From: Lachnospiraceae bacterium
GTDB taxonomy: Bacteria > Bacillota > Clostridia > Lachnospirales > Lachnospiraceae
Direction: 5' to 3'
DNA length: 64,000 bases
Assembly (NCBI GenBank): GCA_017441585.1
Contig: JAFRWW010000038.1
Coordinates: 17,541 to 81,540, forward strand
Shown: positions 34,434 to 43,782 of the stretch, in pieces
Numbering within the stretch: the first letter of the stretch is position 1
How the letters are laid out: every line of letters starts with the position of its first letter
The notes under the pieces: model-generated
Databases searched by the model: none
What the model was told of the DNA's origin: nothing
The model's input: the letters and a program-made list of their open reading frames with translations, nothing else
Position numbers and translations under genes: made by a program

Positions 34434-35495
34434 ATGGAAGATATAAAAAACATACTTTCCGAAATTGAATCATCTGATTTTGACAAGGCCTCCGATGAAG
34501 AAAAAAAGAGTGCGGTGAGGGAGAGACCCTCCACCACTTTTTTTAAGGATGGACTGCGGCGCCTTTCAAAAAATCCTCTGGCCCTCATCAGCTTTGTGCT
34601 CATAGTGCTGGTGACCCTGGCTGCTGTCATAATCCCTTTTGTATGGCCTTATTCCTATGACGCCATGCTGGGAAATGTGCCGGGTAAATCCATGGATATG
34701 TCTTACAATAATCTGGCGCCCTTTGAGTACAGCCGTAGTGAACAGCTCAGGATGGATCAGGGAGAACAGGTCTTTCCTCATATTTTCGGTACGGATGCAT
34801 CCGGCAGGGATTATTTTATCAGAGTGATATACGGCACCAGGATATCCCTGACCGTCGGTTTTTTCGCCAGTCTGATAGTGCTTATCATCGGTCTTATAGT
34901 GGGCTCCGTGTCAGGATATTTCGGCGGAAAAGTGGACCTTTTTGTCATGCGGATAGTGGATATCATATATTCCCTGCCCGACATGTTGATGGTCATCCTG
35001 TTATCCGCTGTGCTGAAGGAATCGCTGGGACTTTGGATACAGGGAACCGTGCTGGAGTCCATCGGTTCCAATATGATCAGCCTGTTTCTGGTCTTCGGAC
35101 TGTTGTACTGGGTGTCCATGGCCAGGCTTATCAGAGGCCAGATACTGGCGCTTAAGGAACAGGAGTATGTGCTGGCCGCCAGAGTGGCCGGGGCAAAGGG
35201 CTCCTGGATCATCAGAAAACATCTGATCCCCAACTGCATGAGCGTCATCTTTATCTCGGTGGCTCTTCAGATCCCCAGCGCCATATTTACCGAGAGCTAT
35301 CTGTCATTTATAGGACTGGGAGTAAACGCGCCCATGCCTTCTTTGGGATCGCTTTGTTCGGACGCTCTTAATGGTATTTCATCATATCCCTACAGGCTGG
35401 TCATACCGGCCCTGGTGATATCTGTCATAGTTTTGTCCCTGAATCTCTTCGGGGATGGTTTAAGGGACGCCTTTGATCCCAAGCTGCAAAAGTAG
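34434..35495 (+). CDS. oppC: Oligopeptide ABC transporter permease OppC/DppC
   Basis: This 353-residue permease is the second channel subunit. ATG 34434 is chosen because the upstream in-frame stretch runs through a dispersed repeat. A charged N-terminal tail of ~60 residues precedes helix one (LISFVLIVLVTLAAVIIPFV), followed by an extracytoplasmic loop with HIFGTDASGRDYFIRVIYGTR and the EAA loop EYVLAARVAGAKGSWIIRKHLIPN, both typical of the DppC family. Five or six helices span the C-terminal half. There is no clear ribosome-binding site before 34434, so translation may depend on coupling or on read-through from oppB. It is followed by the two ATPase genes with tight spacing. Confidence 0.92.
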   Translation: MEDIKNILSEIESSDFDKASDEEKKSAVRERPSTTFFKDGLRRLSKNPLALISFVLIVLVTLAAVIIPFVWPYSYDAMLGNVPGKSMDMSYNNLAPFEYSRSEQLRMDQGEQVFPHIFGTDASGRDYFIRVIYGTRISLTVGFFASLIVLIIGLIVGSVSGYFGGKVDLFVMRIVDIIYSLPDMLMVILLSAVLKESLGLWIQGTVLESIGSNMISLFLVFGLLYWVSMARLIRGQILALKEQEYVLAARVAGAKGSWIIRKHLIPNCMSVIFISVALQIPSAIFTESYLSFIGLGVNAPMPSLGSLCSDALNGISSYPYRLVIPALVISVIVLSLNLFGDGLRDAFDPKLQK

Positions 35496-35507
35496 AAAGG
35501 AGGAGTC

Positions 35508-36491
35508 ATGAGTTTACTGGAAGTAAGAGATCTGCACACCTCCTTCTTTACGGATGCGGGGGAGGTGATGGCGGTTAACGGAGTTTCTTTTGACCTGGAC
35601 AGGGGACAGACCCTGGGAATAGTGGGCGAGTCCGGCTCCGGAAAATCAGTGACCGCATATTCCATCATGGGCATACTGGCTGCTAATGGTAAAGTGGTTT
35701 CCGGTTCCGTAAAATTTGACGGAAAAGAGCTGATAGGATGCGGCGAGGCTGCCATGAGAAAGCTCCGCGGCAACCGGATATCCATAATATTCCAGGAGGC
35801 CATGACCTCCCTGAATCCCACCATGACCGTGGGCGCGCAGATAATGGAATCCATAGGGCTGCATACGGACGCCACGGGAGATGACATACGTAAAAGAGCG
35901 CTTGAGCTGCTTGGTCAGGTGAGGATAAATGAGGCCGAAAAGCGCCTTAAACAGTATCCTCATGAACTTTCCGGAGGTATGCGCCAGAGGATCATGATAG
36001 CCATGGCACTGGCCTCGGATCCCGATATACTCATAGCCGATGAGCCTACCACGGCGCTGGACGTCACCATACAGGCCCAGATACTGGAACTTATGAAGAC
36101 TTTGCAAAAAGAACTGGGAATGGCTATAATCATGATAACTCATGATCTGGGCGTCATAGCCGAAATGTGTGATGAAGTGATGGTCATGTATGCGGGCAGC
36201 GTATGTGAGAAGGGTTCCTTAAGGGATATATTTAAAAGACCTGCTCACGAGTATACAAAGGGACTCCTTAATTCCATGCCCTCCCTGGAAAAGGTGACAT
36301 CATTAAAACCCATCAGGGGAACGGTGCCCGATCTGCTGGCTCTGCCTAAAGGTTGTGCTTTTGCGGAAAGGTGCGATGAGACCATGAAGATCTGCCTCAG
36401 AAAAAAATGTCCTCTCATACAGCTTGGCGACGATCATTTTTCCGCCTGCTGGCTGAATGTAAAAGACAGGGGAGGTGAGGTAAATGGCTGA
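35508..36491 (+). CDS. oppD: Oligopeptide ABC transporter ATPase OppD/DppD
   Basis: This 327-residue ATP-binding subunit starts at ATG 35508 after AAAGGAGGAG. It has Walker [12 protein letters not shown]-loop [17 protein letters not shown], signature [15 protein letters not shown], Walker [14 protein letters not shown] and the H-loop ITHDLG. The C-terminal extension carries cysteines ([22 protein letters not shown]) that in this family form an oligopeptide-transporter iron-sulfur or cofactor site. It works as a heterodimer with OppF, whose gene overlaps it by eight bases. Confidence 0.96.
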   Translation: MSLLEVRDLHTSFFTDAGEVMAVNGVSFDLDRGQTLGIVGESGSGKSVTAYSIMGILAANGKVVSGSVKFDGKELIGCGEAAMRKLRGNRISIIFQEAMTSLNPTMTVGAQIMESIGLHTDATGDDIRKRALELLGQVRINEAEKRLKQYPHELSGGMRQRIMIAMALASDPDILIADEPTTALDVTIQAQILELMKTLQKELGMAIIMITHDLGVIAEMCDEVMVMYAGSVCEKGSLRDIFKRPAHEYTKGLLNSMPSLEKVTSLKPIRGTVPDLLALPKGCAFAERCDETMKICLRKKCPLIQLGDDHFSACWLNVKDRGGEVNG

Positions 36492-37464
36492 CAGAAAAAT
36501 GAATGCAACGCCTCTGGTGGAGATAAGGAATCTTAAAAAGTATTTTGAGATCAACGAAGGTTTCTTCAAGACAAAACAGCTTCGCGCCGTGGATGATGTG
36601 TCCTTTGAGATAATGACCGGCGAGACTCTGGGTCTGGTGGGGGAATCCGGCTGCGGTAAATCAACATTGGGCAGGACTTTGCTTAAGCTGTATGAGCCCA
36701 CGGCAGGTGAGATCCTTTTTGAAGGAAAAGCAGTCAAAGGGAAAAAAGAGCTGGAGCAGTTCCGCAAAAAAGCCACTATGGTATTTCAGGATCCCTATTC
36801 ATCCCTGAATCCCAGGATGACCGTAGCCGACATCATAGCAGAGCCTCTTACGGTACAGGGATATTTCACCGATGAGGAACAAAAGAAAAAAAGAGTCAGA
36901 CAGCTCATGGATATGGTGGGGCTGAACACGGAACACGCCGCCAGATACGCCCATGAGTTTTCAGGAGGACAGCGTCAGAGGATCGGCATAGCCAGAGCTT
37001 TGGCCGTGAATCCCGAGTTCATAGTGTGTGACGAGCCGGTTTCGGCTCTGGATGTATCTATTCAGGCACAGGTGATAAATCAGTTCGATGAACTGAAAAA
37101 GACTCTGGGACTTACTTATCTGTTCATATCCCACGATCTGCTGGTAGTCAGACACATAAGCGACAGGATCGCGGTCATGTATCTGGGCAGACTGGTGGAG
37201 ATAGGACCTGCGGATGAGATTTATGACCATCCCATCCATCCCTATACCCGCTCCCTGATAAAGGCGGTACCCATACCTGATCCGGATAGGGCTGCGGCTG
37301 ATAAGGAGGAGGGACTGAAAGGAGATATCCCTTCACCTCTGGATGTGCCCACGGGATGCGTTTTCAGGACCAGATGTCCATATGCAAAGGATGAATGTGC
37401 GGCAAATATGCCGGAACTTACGGATCGCGGAGGCGGACATCTTTGCGCCTGTATATTGAAATGA
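36484..37464 (+). CDS. oppF: Oligopeptide ABC transporter ATPase OppF/DppF
   Basis: This 326-residue ATPase subunit has Walker A GESGCGKSTLG, Q-loop MVFQDPYSSLNPRMTVAD, signature FSGGQRQRIGIARAL, Walker B FIVCDEPVSALD and H-loop ISHDLLVVRHISDRIAVMYLG. The end carries a Cys-rich tail (PTGCVFRTRCPYAKDECA) like its partner. Its start overlaps the oppD stop by eight bases, so the two are translationally coupled. The genes of the channel and ATPases are thereby all contiguous on one strand, ending before a hairpin that separates them from the binding-protein gene. Confidence 0.96.
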   Translation: MADRKMNATPLVEIRNLKKYFEINEGFFKTKQLRAVDDVSFEIMTGETLGLVGESGCGKSTLGRTLLKLYEPTAGEILFEGKAVKGKKELEQFRKKATMVFQDPYSSLNPRMTVADIIAEPLTVQGYFTDEEQKKKRVRQLMDMVGLNTEHAARYAHEFSGGQRQRIGIARALAVNPEFIVCDEPVSALDVSIQAQVINQFDELKKTLGLTYLFISHDLLVVRHISDRIAVMYLGRLVEIGPADEIYDHPIHPYTRSLIKAVPIPDPDRAAADKEEGLKGDIPSPLDVPTGCVFRTRCPYAKDECAANMPELTDRGGGHLCACILK

Positions 37465-37471
37465 ACCATAA

Positions 37472-37523
37472 AATAAAACTTCCCGAATAAACGGGATTAT
37501 TCAAATATAGGATAAGTTTTATT
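37472..37523 (+). other. Nested hairpin between oppF and the peptide-binding gene
   Basis: AATAAAACTT (37472-37481) pairs with AAGTTTTATT (37514-37523), enclosing a second CCCG/CGGG stem (37482-37495). No U-tract follows. Such stems between ABC genes often set unequal mRNA levels, here upstream of the high-abundance binding protein. Confidence 0.55.
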
Positions 37524-37539
37524 CACAAGGAGGAATATT

Positions 37540-39414
37540 ATGAAAAAAAGATTACTATCCATACTGCTTACCACAGCTCTTGCTGTGACTGCCCTGGCGG
37601 GCTGTAAAGGCACTGCTCCCGCACCGGCTGCGGCACCTGCAGGCGGCGATGAGACTGCCACGGGAACCGAGGCGCCTGCTGAGGCTGCGGAGGATCTCAA
37701 TGCTCTTAACGTATGTCTGGCCTCGGAGCCTGATTCACTGGATCCAGCGCTTAATTCTGCCGTAGACGGAGCCAGCATGATAATCCATCTCTTTTCGGGA
37801 CTGGCAAAGTGGGAAAAGAATGAAGACGGCAGTTTTGAACTGGTTCCCGATATGGCTACGGTACTCCCTGAGGGAGAGGATCATGCGGACGGAACCGTAA
37901 CCTATACCTACACCCTGAGGGACGGCCTTAAGTGGTCCGACGGACAGGATCTTAAAGCTTCGGATTTTGAGTTCGCCTGGAACAGAGCTGCCTCGGCAGA
38001 GCTGGCGGCAGATTATGGATACATGTTTGAAGTGGTAAAGGGCTATGATGATGTGGCCGGCGTGGATGATGAAGGCAATCCCTTAAATCCCGACGCCAAA
38101 CTGGCAGTGACAGCTCTTGATGACAAGACCCTCGAAGTGACCATCTCCAACAGGGTGCCTTATTGGAATGAGCTTTTGGCTTTCCCCGCATATTTCCCCG
38201 TAAGGGAAGATGTGGTATCTGATGAAGCCTGGGCTACGGATCCTTCCACCTATGTATGTAATGGTCCTTATACCATGACAGGCTGGGAGCATAACAGCGT
38301 GATCACCCTCACTAAAAATGAGAATTATGTGGATGCAGCCGACATCACCATGGAGACCTTGAATTTTTATCTTTCCGATGATGAAAATAACATGCTGACC
38401 AATTTCCAAAACGGTGACTGGCAGCTCATCGATAATGTTCCCGTAAATGAAATCCCCGCTCTTAAGGAGCAGTATCCCGACGAGTTCATGATCACGGGAC
38501 AGCTGGGAACCTATTATGTATGCTGGAACATAAATGAGAAGATCCTGCCCGCAGGCTCTCCTTATGAGAATGATGAAAAGGCAAAGTCAGAGATAAGAAG
38601 TGCTCTGGGACTCCTTCTTGACAGAAATTATATCGTGAACCAGATCAGCCAGGGCGGAGAGCTGCCCGCGTCCTCTTTTGTGGCTATGGGACTTACAGAG
38701 CCTGACGGCAGCCAGTTCTATGAGAATGCCGGAGACAACGACGGTTTCATCGGATATTATGATGTCTCCGAGGATGCTTATACTGCTAATTTTGAGCAGG
38801 CTATGGAAGTGCTGAAGAAGTATTATACCTATGATGAGGCGTCAGGACAGTTCACTGACTTCCCTACACTCACCTATCTTTATAATACCGATGATAATCA
38901 TAAAGCCATCGCCGAATATATCCAGAGTGCTCTGGCCGGTATAGGTATCACCCTGAATCTGGAGAATCAGGAGTGGGCTACCTTCCTCAATACCAGAAAG
39001 AACGGCGATTACTCCCTAGCCAGAAACGGCTGGCTCGGTGACTACAATGATCCCATCAGCTTCCTGGACATGTGGGTTACGGGCTCAGGTAATAACGATG
39101 TGCAGTTCGGTAAGGGCGATAATGCAAAGGTAAAGACCTACACCCTGGATCTTTCCGACTGCGGTTCCGATATAGTAGTGGCAAACGGAAGCTGGGCAGA
39201 TACCTATGATGTCCTCATCAGACAGCTTAAAAACTGCACGGATGAGAATACCCGCTATAAGATGATGCACAAGGCTGAGGATATGCTCATGGAAACAGGC
39301 TGTATAGTTCCTCTGTATTATTACACCGATATCTTTATGATCAGCTCGGATGTAAAGGGCTTTTACACTAATCCTCTGGGCTTTAAGTATTTCATGTACA
39401 CCACCAGACAGTAA
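37540..39414 (+). CDS. oppA: Peptide-binding lipoprotein OppA/DppA type
   Basis: This 624-residue exported lipoprotein starts at ATG 37540 after AAGGAGG. The signal peptide ends in a lipobox LAGC (MKKRLLSILLTTALAVTALAGC), after which an Ala/Pro/Glu-rich linker leads to the SBP_bac_5 domain (NVCLASEPDSLDPALNS, LRDGLKWSDGQDLKASDFEFAW, PYTMTGWEHNSVI). It would sit on the outer face of the membrane and hand substrate to the OppBC channel. Gene position at the end of the operon, after a hairpin, fits its higher required abundance. Confidence 0.95.
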   Translation: MKKRLLSILLTTALAVTALAGCKGTAPAPAAAPAGGDETATGTEAPAEAAEDLNALNVCLASEPDSLDPALNSAVDGASMIIHLFSGLAKWEKNEDGSFELVPDMATVLPEGEDHADGTVTYTYTLRDGLKWSDGQDLKASDFEFAWNRAASAELAADYGYMFEVVKGYDDVAGVDDEGNPLNPDAKLAVTALDDKTLEVTISNRVPYWNELLAFPAYFPVREDVVSDEAWATDPSTYVCNGPYTMTGWEHNSVITLTKNENYVDAADITMETLNFYLSDDENNMLTNFQNGDWQLIDNVPVNEIPALKEQYPDEFMITGQLGTYYVCWNINEKILPAGSPYENDEKAKSEIRSALGLLLDRNYIVNQISQGGELPASSFVAMGLTEPDGSQFYENAGDNDGFIGYYDVSEDAYTANFEQAMEVLKKYYTYDEASGQFTDFPTLTYLYNTDDNHKAIAEYIQSALAGIGITLNLENQEWATFLNTRKNGDYSLARNGWLGDYNDPISFLDMWVTGSGNNDVQFGKGDNAKVKTYTLDLSDCGSDIVVANGSWADTYDVLIRQLKNCTDENTRYKMMHKAEDMLMETGCIVPLYYYTDIFMISSDVKGFYTNPLGFKYFMYTTRQ

Positions 39415-39423
39415 GAGTATTAA

Positions 39424-40440
39424 ATGAGCACAAAGGGTTCGCTTAAAAGAAAACTGTTCTGGGCAGGTATATTTATAGTCGGCCTGATGCTGATAAGCGT
39501 TCTGATCGGAAGTCTCTACTTTTTCAAATACATGATCAGACAAAGTGACGAACTATTGGGCAGCAGCAATGACAGAGAGTATGACGCATATTATGTGCTC
39601 ATAACGAATGATGATGAGACCGATTTTTGGAAGAGTATCCTTCAGGGCGCTAAGGAAAGGGCCCTGAAGGATAATATTTATCTTCAGATCCAGCAGGAGG
39701 AACTGTCGGAGCGCCTGACTAAGCAGGAGCAGATGGAGATGGCCATTCACTCCGGGGTGGATGGGATACTCCTTGATGGGGATGAATCCTCATCCCTTCT
39801 GACGCTGGTGGATCAGGCCACCGCTGCGGGTATACCTGTGGTGACCATTTATCATGACTGTTCGCCTTCATCAAGAATAAGTTTTGTTTCCATTTCGGGT
39901 ACCAACATGGGCAGGGATTACGGAGAGCAGATATGCTCCCTGATCGAAGACCGTCAGGATGAGCCTGAAGAAAAAGTGAATGTGATGGTACTTCTGGATG
40001 CATCGGATTCCACCGGAGCCCAGACCACTCTTATCACCGGCATCAGGGAAGAGATGGAGGAACATGGGATGGTGGATAAGGCCGAGATCGACACGGCTCT
40101 GATACCTTCTGATTCCATGTTTTCCGCACAGGAAGAGATAAGAAAGCTTTTTTCGGAGAGAAAACCTTCGGATATTTTTGTATGCCTTGATGAACTCAGT
40201 ACAGTTTGTGTAAGTCAGCTGGTGGTGGATTACAATCTGGTAGGCACCACACAGATCCTGGGCTTTTATAATTCCGAAGCCATTAATTCAGCTCTTGAAA
40301 AACAGATAATCAGCGCAACCGTCACTGCGGACACCTATCAGATGGGCTCGGACGCGGTGGAGGCGCTCACGGAGTACAGACAGACAGGATACGCCAGTGA
40401 CTATTATCCTGCGGACATTTCCGTGGTCACGTCACGATGA
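39424..40440 (+). CDS. Membrane-anchored sugar-binding sensor (LacI-type periplasmic-binding fold)
   Basis: This 338-residue protein has one N-terminal membrane anchor (residues ~12-35, LFWAGIFIVGLMLISVLIG) and no lipobox, followed by a type-I periplasmic-binding fold of the ribose/xylose family (VLITNDDETDFWKSILQGAKE, SGVDGILLDGDESSSL, GIPVVTIYHDCSP, NVMVLLDASDSTG). It is not a typical transport protein because it is tethered by a helix and lies beside a histidine kinase and regulator. Such proteins act as ligand-binding input for LytS/YesM-type kinases, as in the XylFII system of Clostridium beijerinckii. The exact sugar is unknown. It starts nine bases after the oppA stop, but functionally belongs with the downstream genes. 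Confidence 0.85.
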   Translation: MSTKGSLKRKLFWAGIFIVGLMLISVLIGSLYFFKYMIRQSDELLGSSNDREYDAYYVLITNDDETDFWKSILQGAKERALKDNIYLQIQQEELSERLTKQEQMEMAIHSGVDGILLDGDESSSLLTLVDQATAAGIPVVTIYHDCSPSSRISFVSISGTNMGRDYGEQICSLIEDRQDEPEEKVNVMVLLDASDSTGAQTTLITGIREEMEEHGMVDKAEIDTALIPSDSMFSAQEEIRKLFSERKPSDIFVCLDELSTVCVSQLVVDYNLVGTTQILGFYNSEAINSALEKQIISATVTADTYQMGSDAVEALTEYRQTGYASDYYPADISVVTSR

Positions 40441-40487
40441 TCGCTGTCATTTTATTTTACAGAAGATAAAAACCAGAGTCCCGGCTT

Positions 40488-42143
40488 ATGATAAAATCGG
40501 AGGAAAAACCTCATAACAAAAACATCCTTGACACGGATGAGCATTCGGCTGTCGTACCCGTAAAAAAGGGGATCGCGGCCTGGCCTATCCGCGTTAAACT
40601 TTTGGCGGTCATGATGGCATCCATCACACTTTTGCTGGCGGCCAACATAGTCATGTACATAAATGTGAACCGGATAGCCCGCCACCTGGATGAGATCTAT
40701 TCGGGAAACGTCCAGCTCAACGAACTGGAAAAGGCTCTGGATGAACTGCAGGGCGCCTTTACCGTTTACATGAACACCCGCTCCACCGATACCCTGCAGA
40801 ATTATTATGAAAAGGAGCAGCTTTTTTCCCAGTATTCGGATGCGCTCTCCGGCGACCTGACGGACAATACGCTGCTGGTAATGGAACGGAATATAAAGAA
40901 TCTGTCCGAAAGTTATCTGCAGCTCACCGGCAGGACCATTGACGCAAGGCGTGGCAGGAATGTGGAAAAGTACAGCGCCTATTATGAGGAGGCGGGCCGT
41001 GTATATGAGTATCTTTCCGCCAATATCTCAGGTCTTAACAAACAGCGTTTTACCATTAACACGGAAAGCTATGAGACCCTTTCCAAATCCCTTTCCTATA
41101 TGGAAAAATCCGGAGCGGTGGTCTTTATGTTGGTGGCTCTTCTGGATACGCTGATGGTGCTGATGATGACCAGGTCCATGACGGATCCTCTCCTGGAGCT
41201 TTCACTCATGGCCAATAAGGTGTCGGAGGGAAAACTGGATGAGGCAGGTACCGTGCCTGTCAGGGCCATGGATGAGATCGGTATAGTTACCGTGGCTTTT
41301 AACCAGATGGTGTCCAGTATCCCCGGTTATCTTGAAAGGCTCAGACAGAGCATGGAAAAGGAACAGGCCCTCATGGAAAGAGAGCTTCTGATGGAGGCTC
41401 ATCTTAAGGACGCAAGACTCAAATATCTCCAGTCACAGGTGGATCCGCATTTCCTTTTTAATACCCTGAATGCAGGTTCCCAGCTGGCCTTCCTGGAAGG
41501 GGCAAAGAGGACCCAGGACTATGTGCAGAAGGTGGCGGATTTCTTCAGATATACCATCAGCTTAAAGAAAGAGGATGTGTCTCTGGAAGAAGAGATAAGG
41601 ATGGTGGATACTTACATCTATATCCTGAATGTCCGTTTTTCCGGCGACATACATTTTGAAAAAAATATTGAAGATCTAAAACTTTTAAGGCTCATGGTTC
41701 CTTCCATGATCCTCCAGCCCATAGTGGAGAACAGTATAAAGTACGGCATCAGGGATATGGGGGATAGGGGAAAGATAGAGCTTTCCGTTTTTGAAGTGGA
41801 TGACGATGTGTGCATCTGCATCGCTGACAACGGAGAGGGTATGAGCGCCGAGCTTATTGACAGGATATTAAGCGGAAGCTATGGAGTGGGGGATGCTTCC
41901 GATCCGAATGCTTTGAAACAGGATTCCGGGACTTCGGATGATCCGGGATATCAGCAGTCATATGGAGACGCTTCATCCTCTGATAAGGGAAGCGGAGTAG
42001 GGCTCAATAACGTGATGCAGCGCCTGGCCCTTTATTTTGATCATAAGAACCGTTTTGAGATAATCAGCCAGGGACCGGGACAGGGCTGCGAGGTGGTCAT
42101 CACCATTCCCGCCCGGGACTTGCTTGATGAGGACGATGATTAA
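40488..42143 (+). CDS. YesM/LytS-type sensor histidine kinase
   Basis: This 551-residue membrane kinase has two membrane helices (~37-60 and ~205-230) bracketing an extracytoplasmic region, then a HAMP segment. The phosphoacceptor motif QVDPHFLFNTLNAG carries His321, and the HATPase domain shows NSIKYGI, DNGEGM and GSGVGLNNVMQRL. Between the DNGEGM and GSGVGL motifs an acidic/Ser-rich insert (~residues 470-505) is unusual. It should phosphorylate the YesN-type regulator encoded next. With the membrane-anchored sugar-binding protein upstream, the set makes a three-component sugar-sensing system. Start ATG 40488 lacks a strong ribosome-binding site; the gap from the preceding gene is 47 bases. 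Confidence 0.93.
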   Translation: MIKSEEKPHNKNILDTDEHSAVVPVKKGIAAWPIRVKLLAVMMASITLLLAANIVMYINVNRIARHLDEIYSGNVQLNELEKALDELQGAFTVYMNTRSTDTLQNYYEKEQLFSQYSDALSGDLTDNTLLVMERNIKNLSESYLQLTGRTIDARRGRNVEKYSAYYEEAGRVYEYLSANISGLNKQRFTINTESYETLSKSLSYMEKSGAVVFMLVALLDTLMVLMMTRSMTDPLLELSLMANKVSEGKLDEAGTVPVRAMDEIGIVTVAFNQMVSSIPGYLERLRQSMEKEQALMERELLMEAHLKDARLKYLQSQVDPHFLFNTLNAGSQLAFLEGAKRTQDYVQKVADFFRYTISLKKEDVSLEEEIRMVDTYIYILNVRFSGDIHFEKNIEDLKLLRLMVPSMILQPIVENSIKYGIRDMGDRGKIELSVFEVDDDVCICIADNGEGMSAELIDRILSGSYGVGDASDPNALKQDSGTSDDPGYQQSYGDASSSDKGSGVGLNNVMQRLALYFDHKNRFEIISQGPGQGCEVVITIPARDLLDEDDD

Positions 42144-42174
42144 GTGCATGACAGGATCCTGAAAGAGGTAGCGT

Positions 42175-43782
42175 ATGTATAAAATCTTGATCGCAGACGA
42201 TGAGGGCATCATGATCGATTCCATGACCCTCCTTTTAAAAAATGAATTCGGCGATGATGTGGTGATCGAATCCGCCCGGAGCGGACGCAATGTCATTGAA
42301 CTTGCGGAGTCCTTCAGACCCGACATTGCTCTCATGGATATCCATATGCCCGGGATCAACGGCATAGAAGCTATGAGAGAGATAAGGCGGTATAACGACA
42401 GGATGGTCTTTATCGTCATCTCAGCCTATGACAAATTCGATTACGCCAGACAGGCCATGAGTCTGGGGGCTCTTGACTATCTCAATAAACCCGTGGCCTC
42501 CGATAAGCTGCTTTCGGTGATCAAAAAAGCCATGTCGGTCATTGACGCTGAAAGGGAGAAAAGGTCTAGCGACCTTTTGGTCCGGGAGAAGCTGGAGACC
42601 GTGGTCCCCGTGCTGGAGAGCGGACTCATCTATAATCTTCTTACCAGAGAGCATTTTAAGGAAGACATTGATAATTACAAAAATCTGCTGGGGATAGAAT
42701 CCGACCATGGTTATATGCTGGTCCTTATTTTTGGCCAGGAGCAGGAGGACAACAATCATATGTCCAATCCCGTGGGCGTGGCCGTACAGCTTCAGGAGCA
42801 TGCCGCCGTCATAAGAGAGACGGTGAAGGGCTTTTTCCCAGGAATAGTGGGATCGCCCCTTGCAAATAAGCTGCCGGTCTATGTTCCTTCAAAAAGTGAG
42901 GATTTTGATTATAATGAAAGACTGCAGCTCCATGAAAAGGCTCAGCTGCTGCTGGATAAGCTCAAGAGCGCTACCGGTATTCTGGCCAGAGCCGGTTTCG
43001 GGACGGTGCATCCGATTTCAGAGGCCCTGAGTTCATATAATGAGGCTATTGAATCTCTTCTTCTGACCAGCTCAAAGATCGCCATGACCCAGGATCTGCC
43101 GGTGAGAGTGGCCTATGAGGAAAACTATCCCATCGACACTGAAAATGAGATATTTGACTGTGTAAAAAACGGTGACTCTGATGGTGCCATACTGGCTGCA
43201 GGCCGTTTCTTTGACTGGATGACGGAGGCTTACGGCGCCTATCCCATGGATATAAAACTGAAGGTGATGGAATTCGTGCTCTGGGCAGAGCATCAGGCCT
43301 ACAGAAAGAGCGGCCATACCTACGAGTTCAGATCCAGGGAAGACTACCTGCCCACTCTTTTGAAGCTGGAGGATTTTGGCCAGATCAGGACCTGGTTTCT
43401 GGACAAGGTCACCACTGCCTGCGACTGGGTTTCCCAGAGGAAGGAAAGACAGACGGATTCCGTGGTGGATAAGGCCAAAAAGTACATCGAAGAAAACTTC
43501 GGCCGGGATATCTCCCTCGATGAGGTGTCCCGGATCGTGGACATCAGCCCCTTTTATTTCAGTAAGCTTTTCAAGGAAGGGACAGGCACCACGTTTATAG
43601 ATTACCTGACCAATATCAGGATACAGAAGGCTTGTCAGCTCATAGAAGAGGGTGAGCTTTCCATGAAGGAGATAGGCATGACCGTGGGATATGCCGATCC
43701 CAATTATTTTTCCAGGACTTTTAAGAAGAAGATGGGAGTGACACCCACCGACTACAGGGAATTAAGGAGTACATCAAAATGA
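42175..43782 (+). CDS. YesN-type response regulator with AraC output domain
   Basis: This is a 535-residue cytoplasmic regulator. The receiver domain has the acidic pocket ILIADDEG and the phosphoacceptor Asp55 in ALMDIHMPG, with conserved Lys in LNKPVASDKL. A central linker of ~280 residues follows, then the AraC-type double helix-turn-helix (ENFGRDISLDEVSRIVDISPF, FIDYLTNIRIQKACQLIEEG, IGMTVGYADPNYFSRTFKKK). It should bind near the xylose-type operon promoter. The stop overlaps the next gene by four bases (ATGA), linking it to a binding lipoprotein and reinforcing the sugar-sensing interpretation. Confidence 0.95.
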   Translation: MYKILIADDEGIMIDSMTLLLKNEFGDDVVIESARSGRNVIELAESFRPDIALMDIHMPGINGIEAMREIRRYNDRMVFIVISAYDKFDYARQAMSLGALDYLNKPVASDKLLSVIKKAMSVIDAEREKRSSDLLVREKLETVVPVLESGLIYNLLTREHFKEDIDNYKNLLGIESDHGYMLVLIFGQEQEDNNHMSNPVGVAVQLQEHAAVIRETVKGFFPGIVGSPLANKLPVYVPSKSEDFDYNERLQLHEKAQLLLDKLKSATGILARAGFGTVHPISEALSSYNEAIESLLLTSSKIAMTQDLPVRVAYEENYPIDTENEIFDCVKNGDSDGAILAAGRFFDWMTEAYGAYPMDIKLKVMEFVLWAEHQAYRKSGHTYEFRSREDYLPTLLKLEDFGQIRTWFLDKVTTACDWVSQRKERQTDSVVDKAKKYIEENFGRDISLDEVSRIVDISPFYFSKLFKEGTGTTFIDYLTNIRIQKACQLIEEGELSMKEIGMTVGYADPNYFSRTFKKKMGVTPTDYRELRSTSK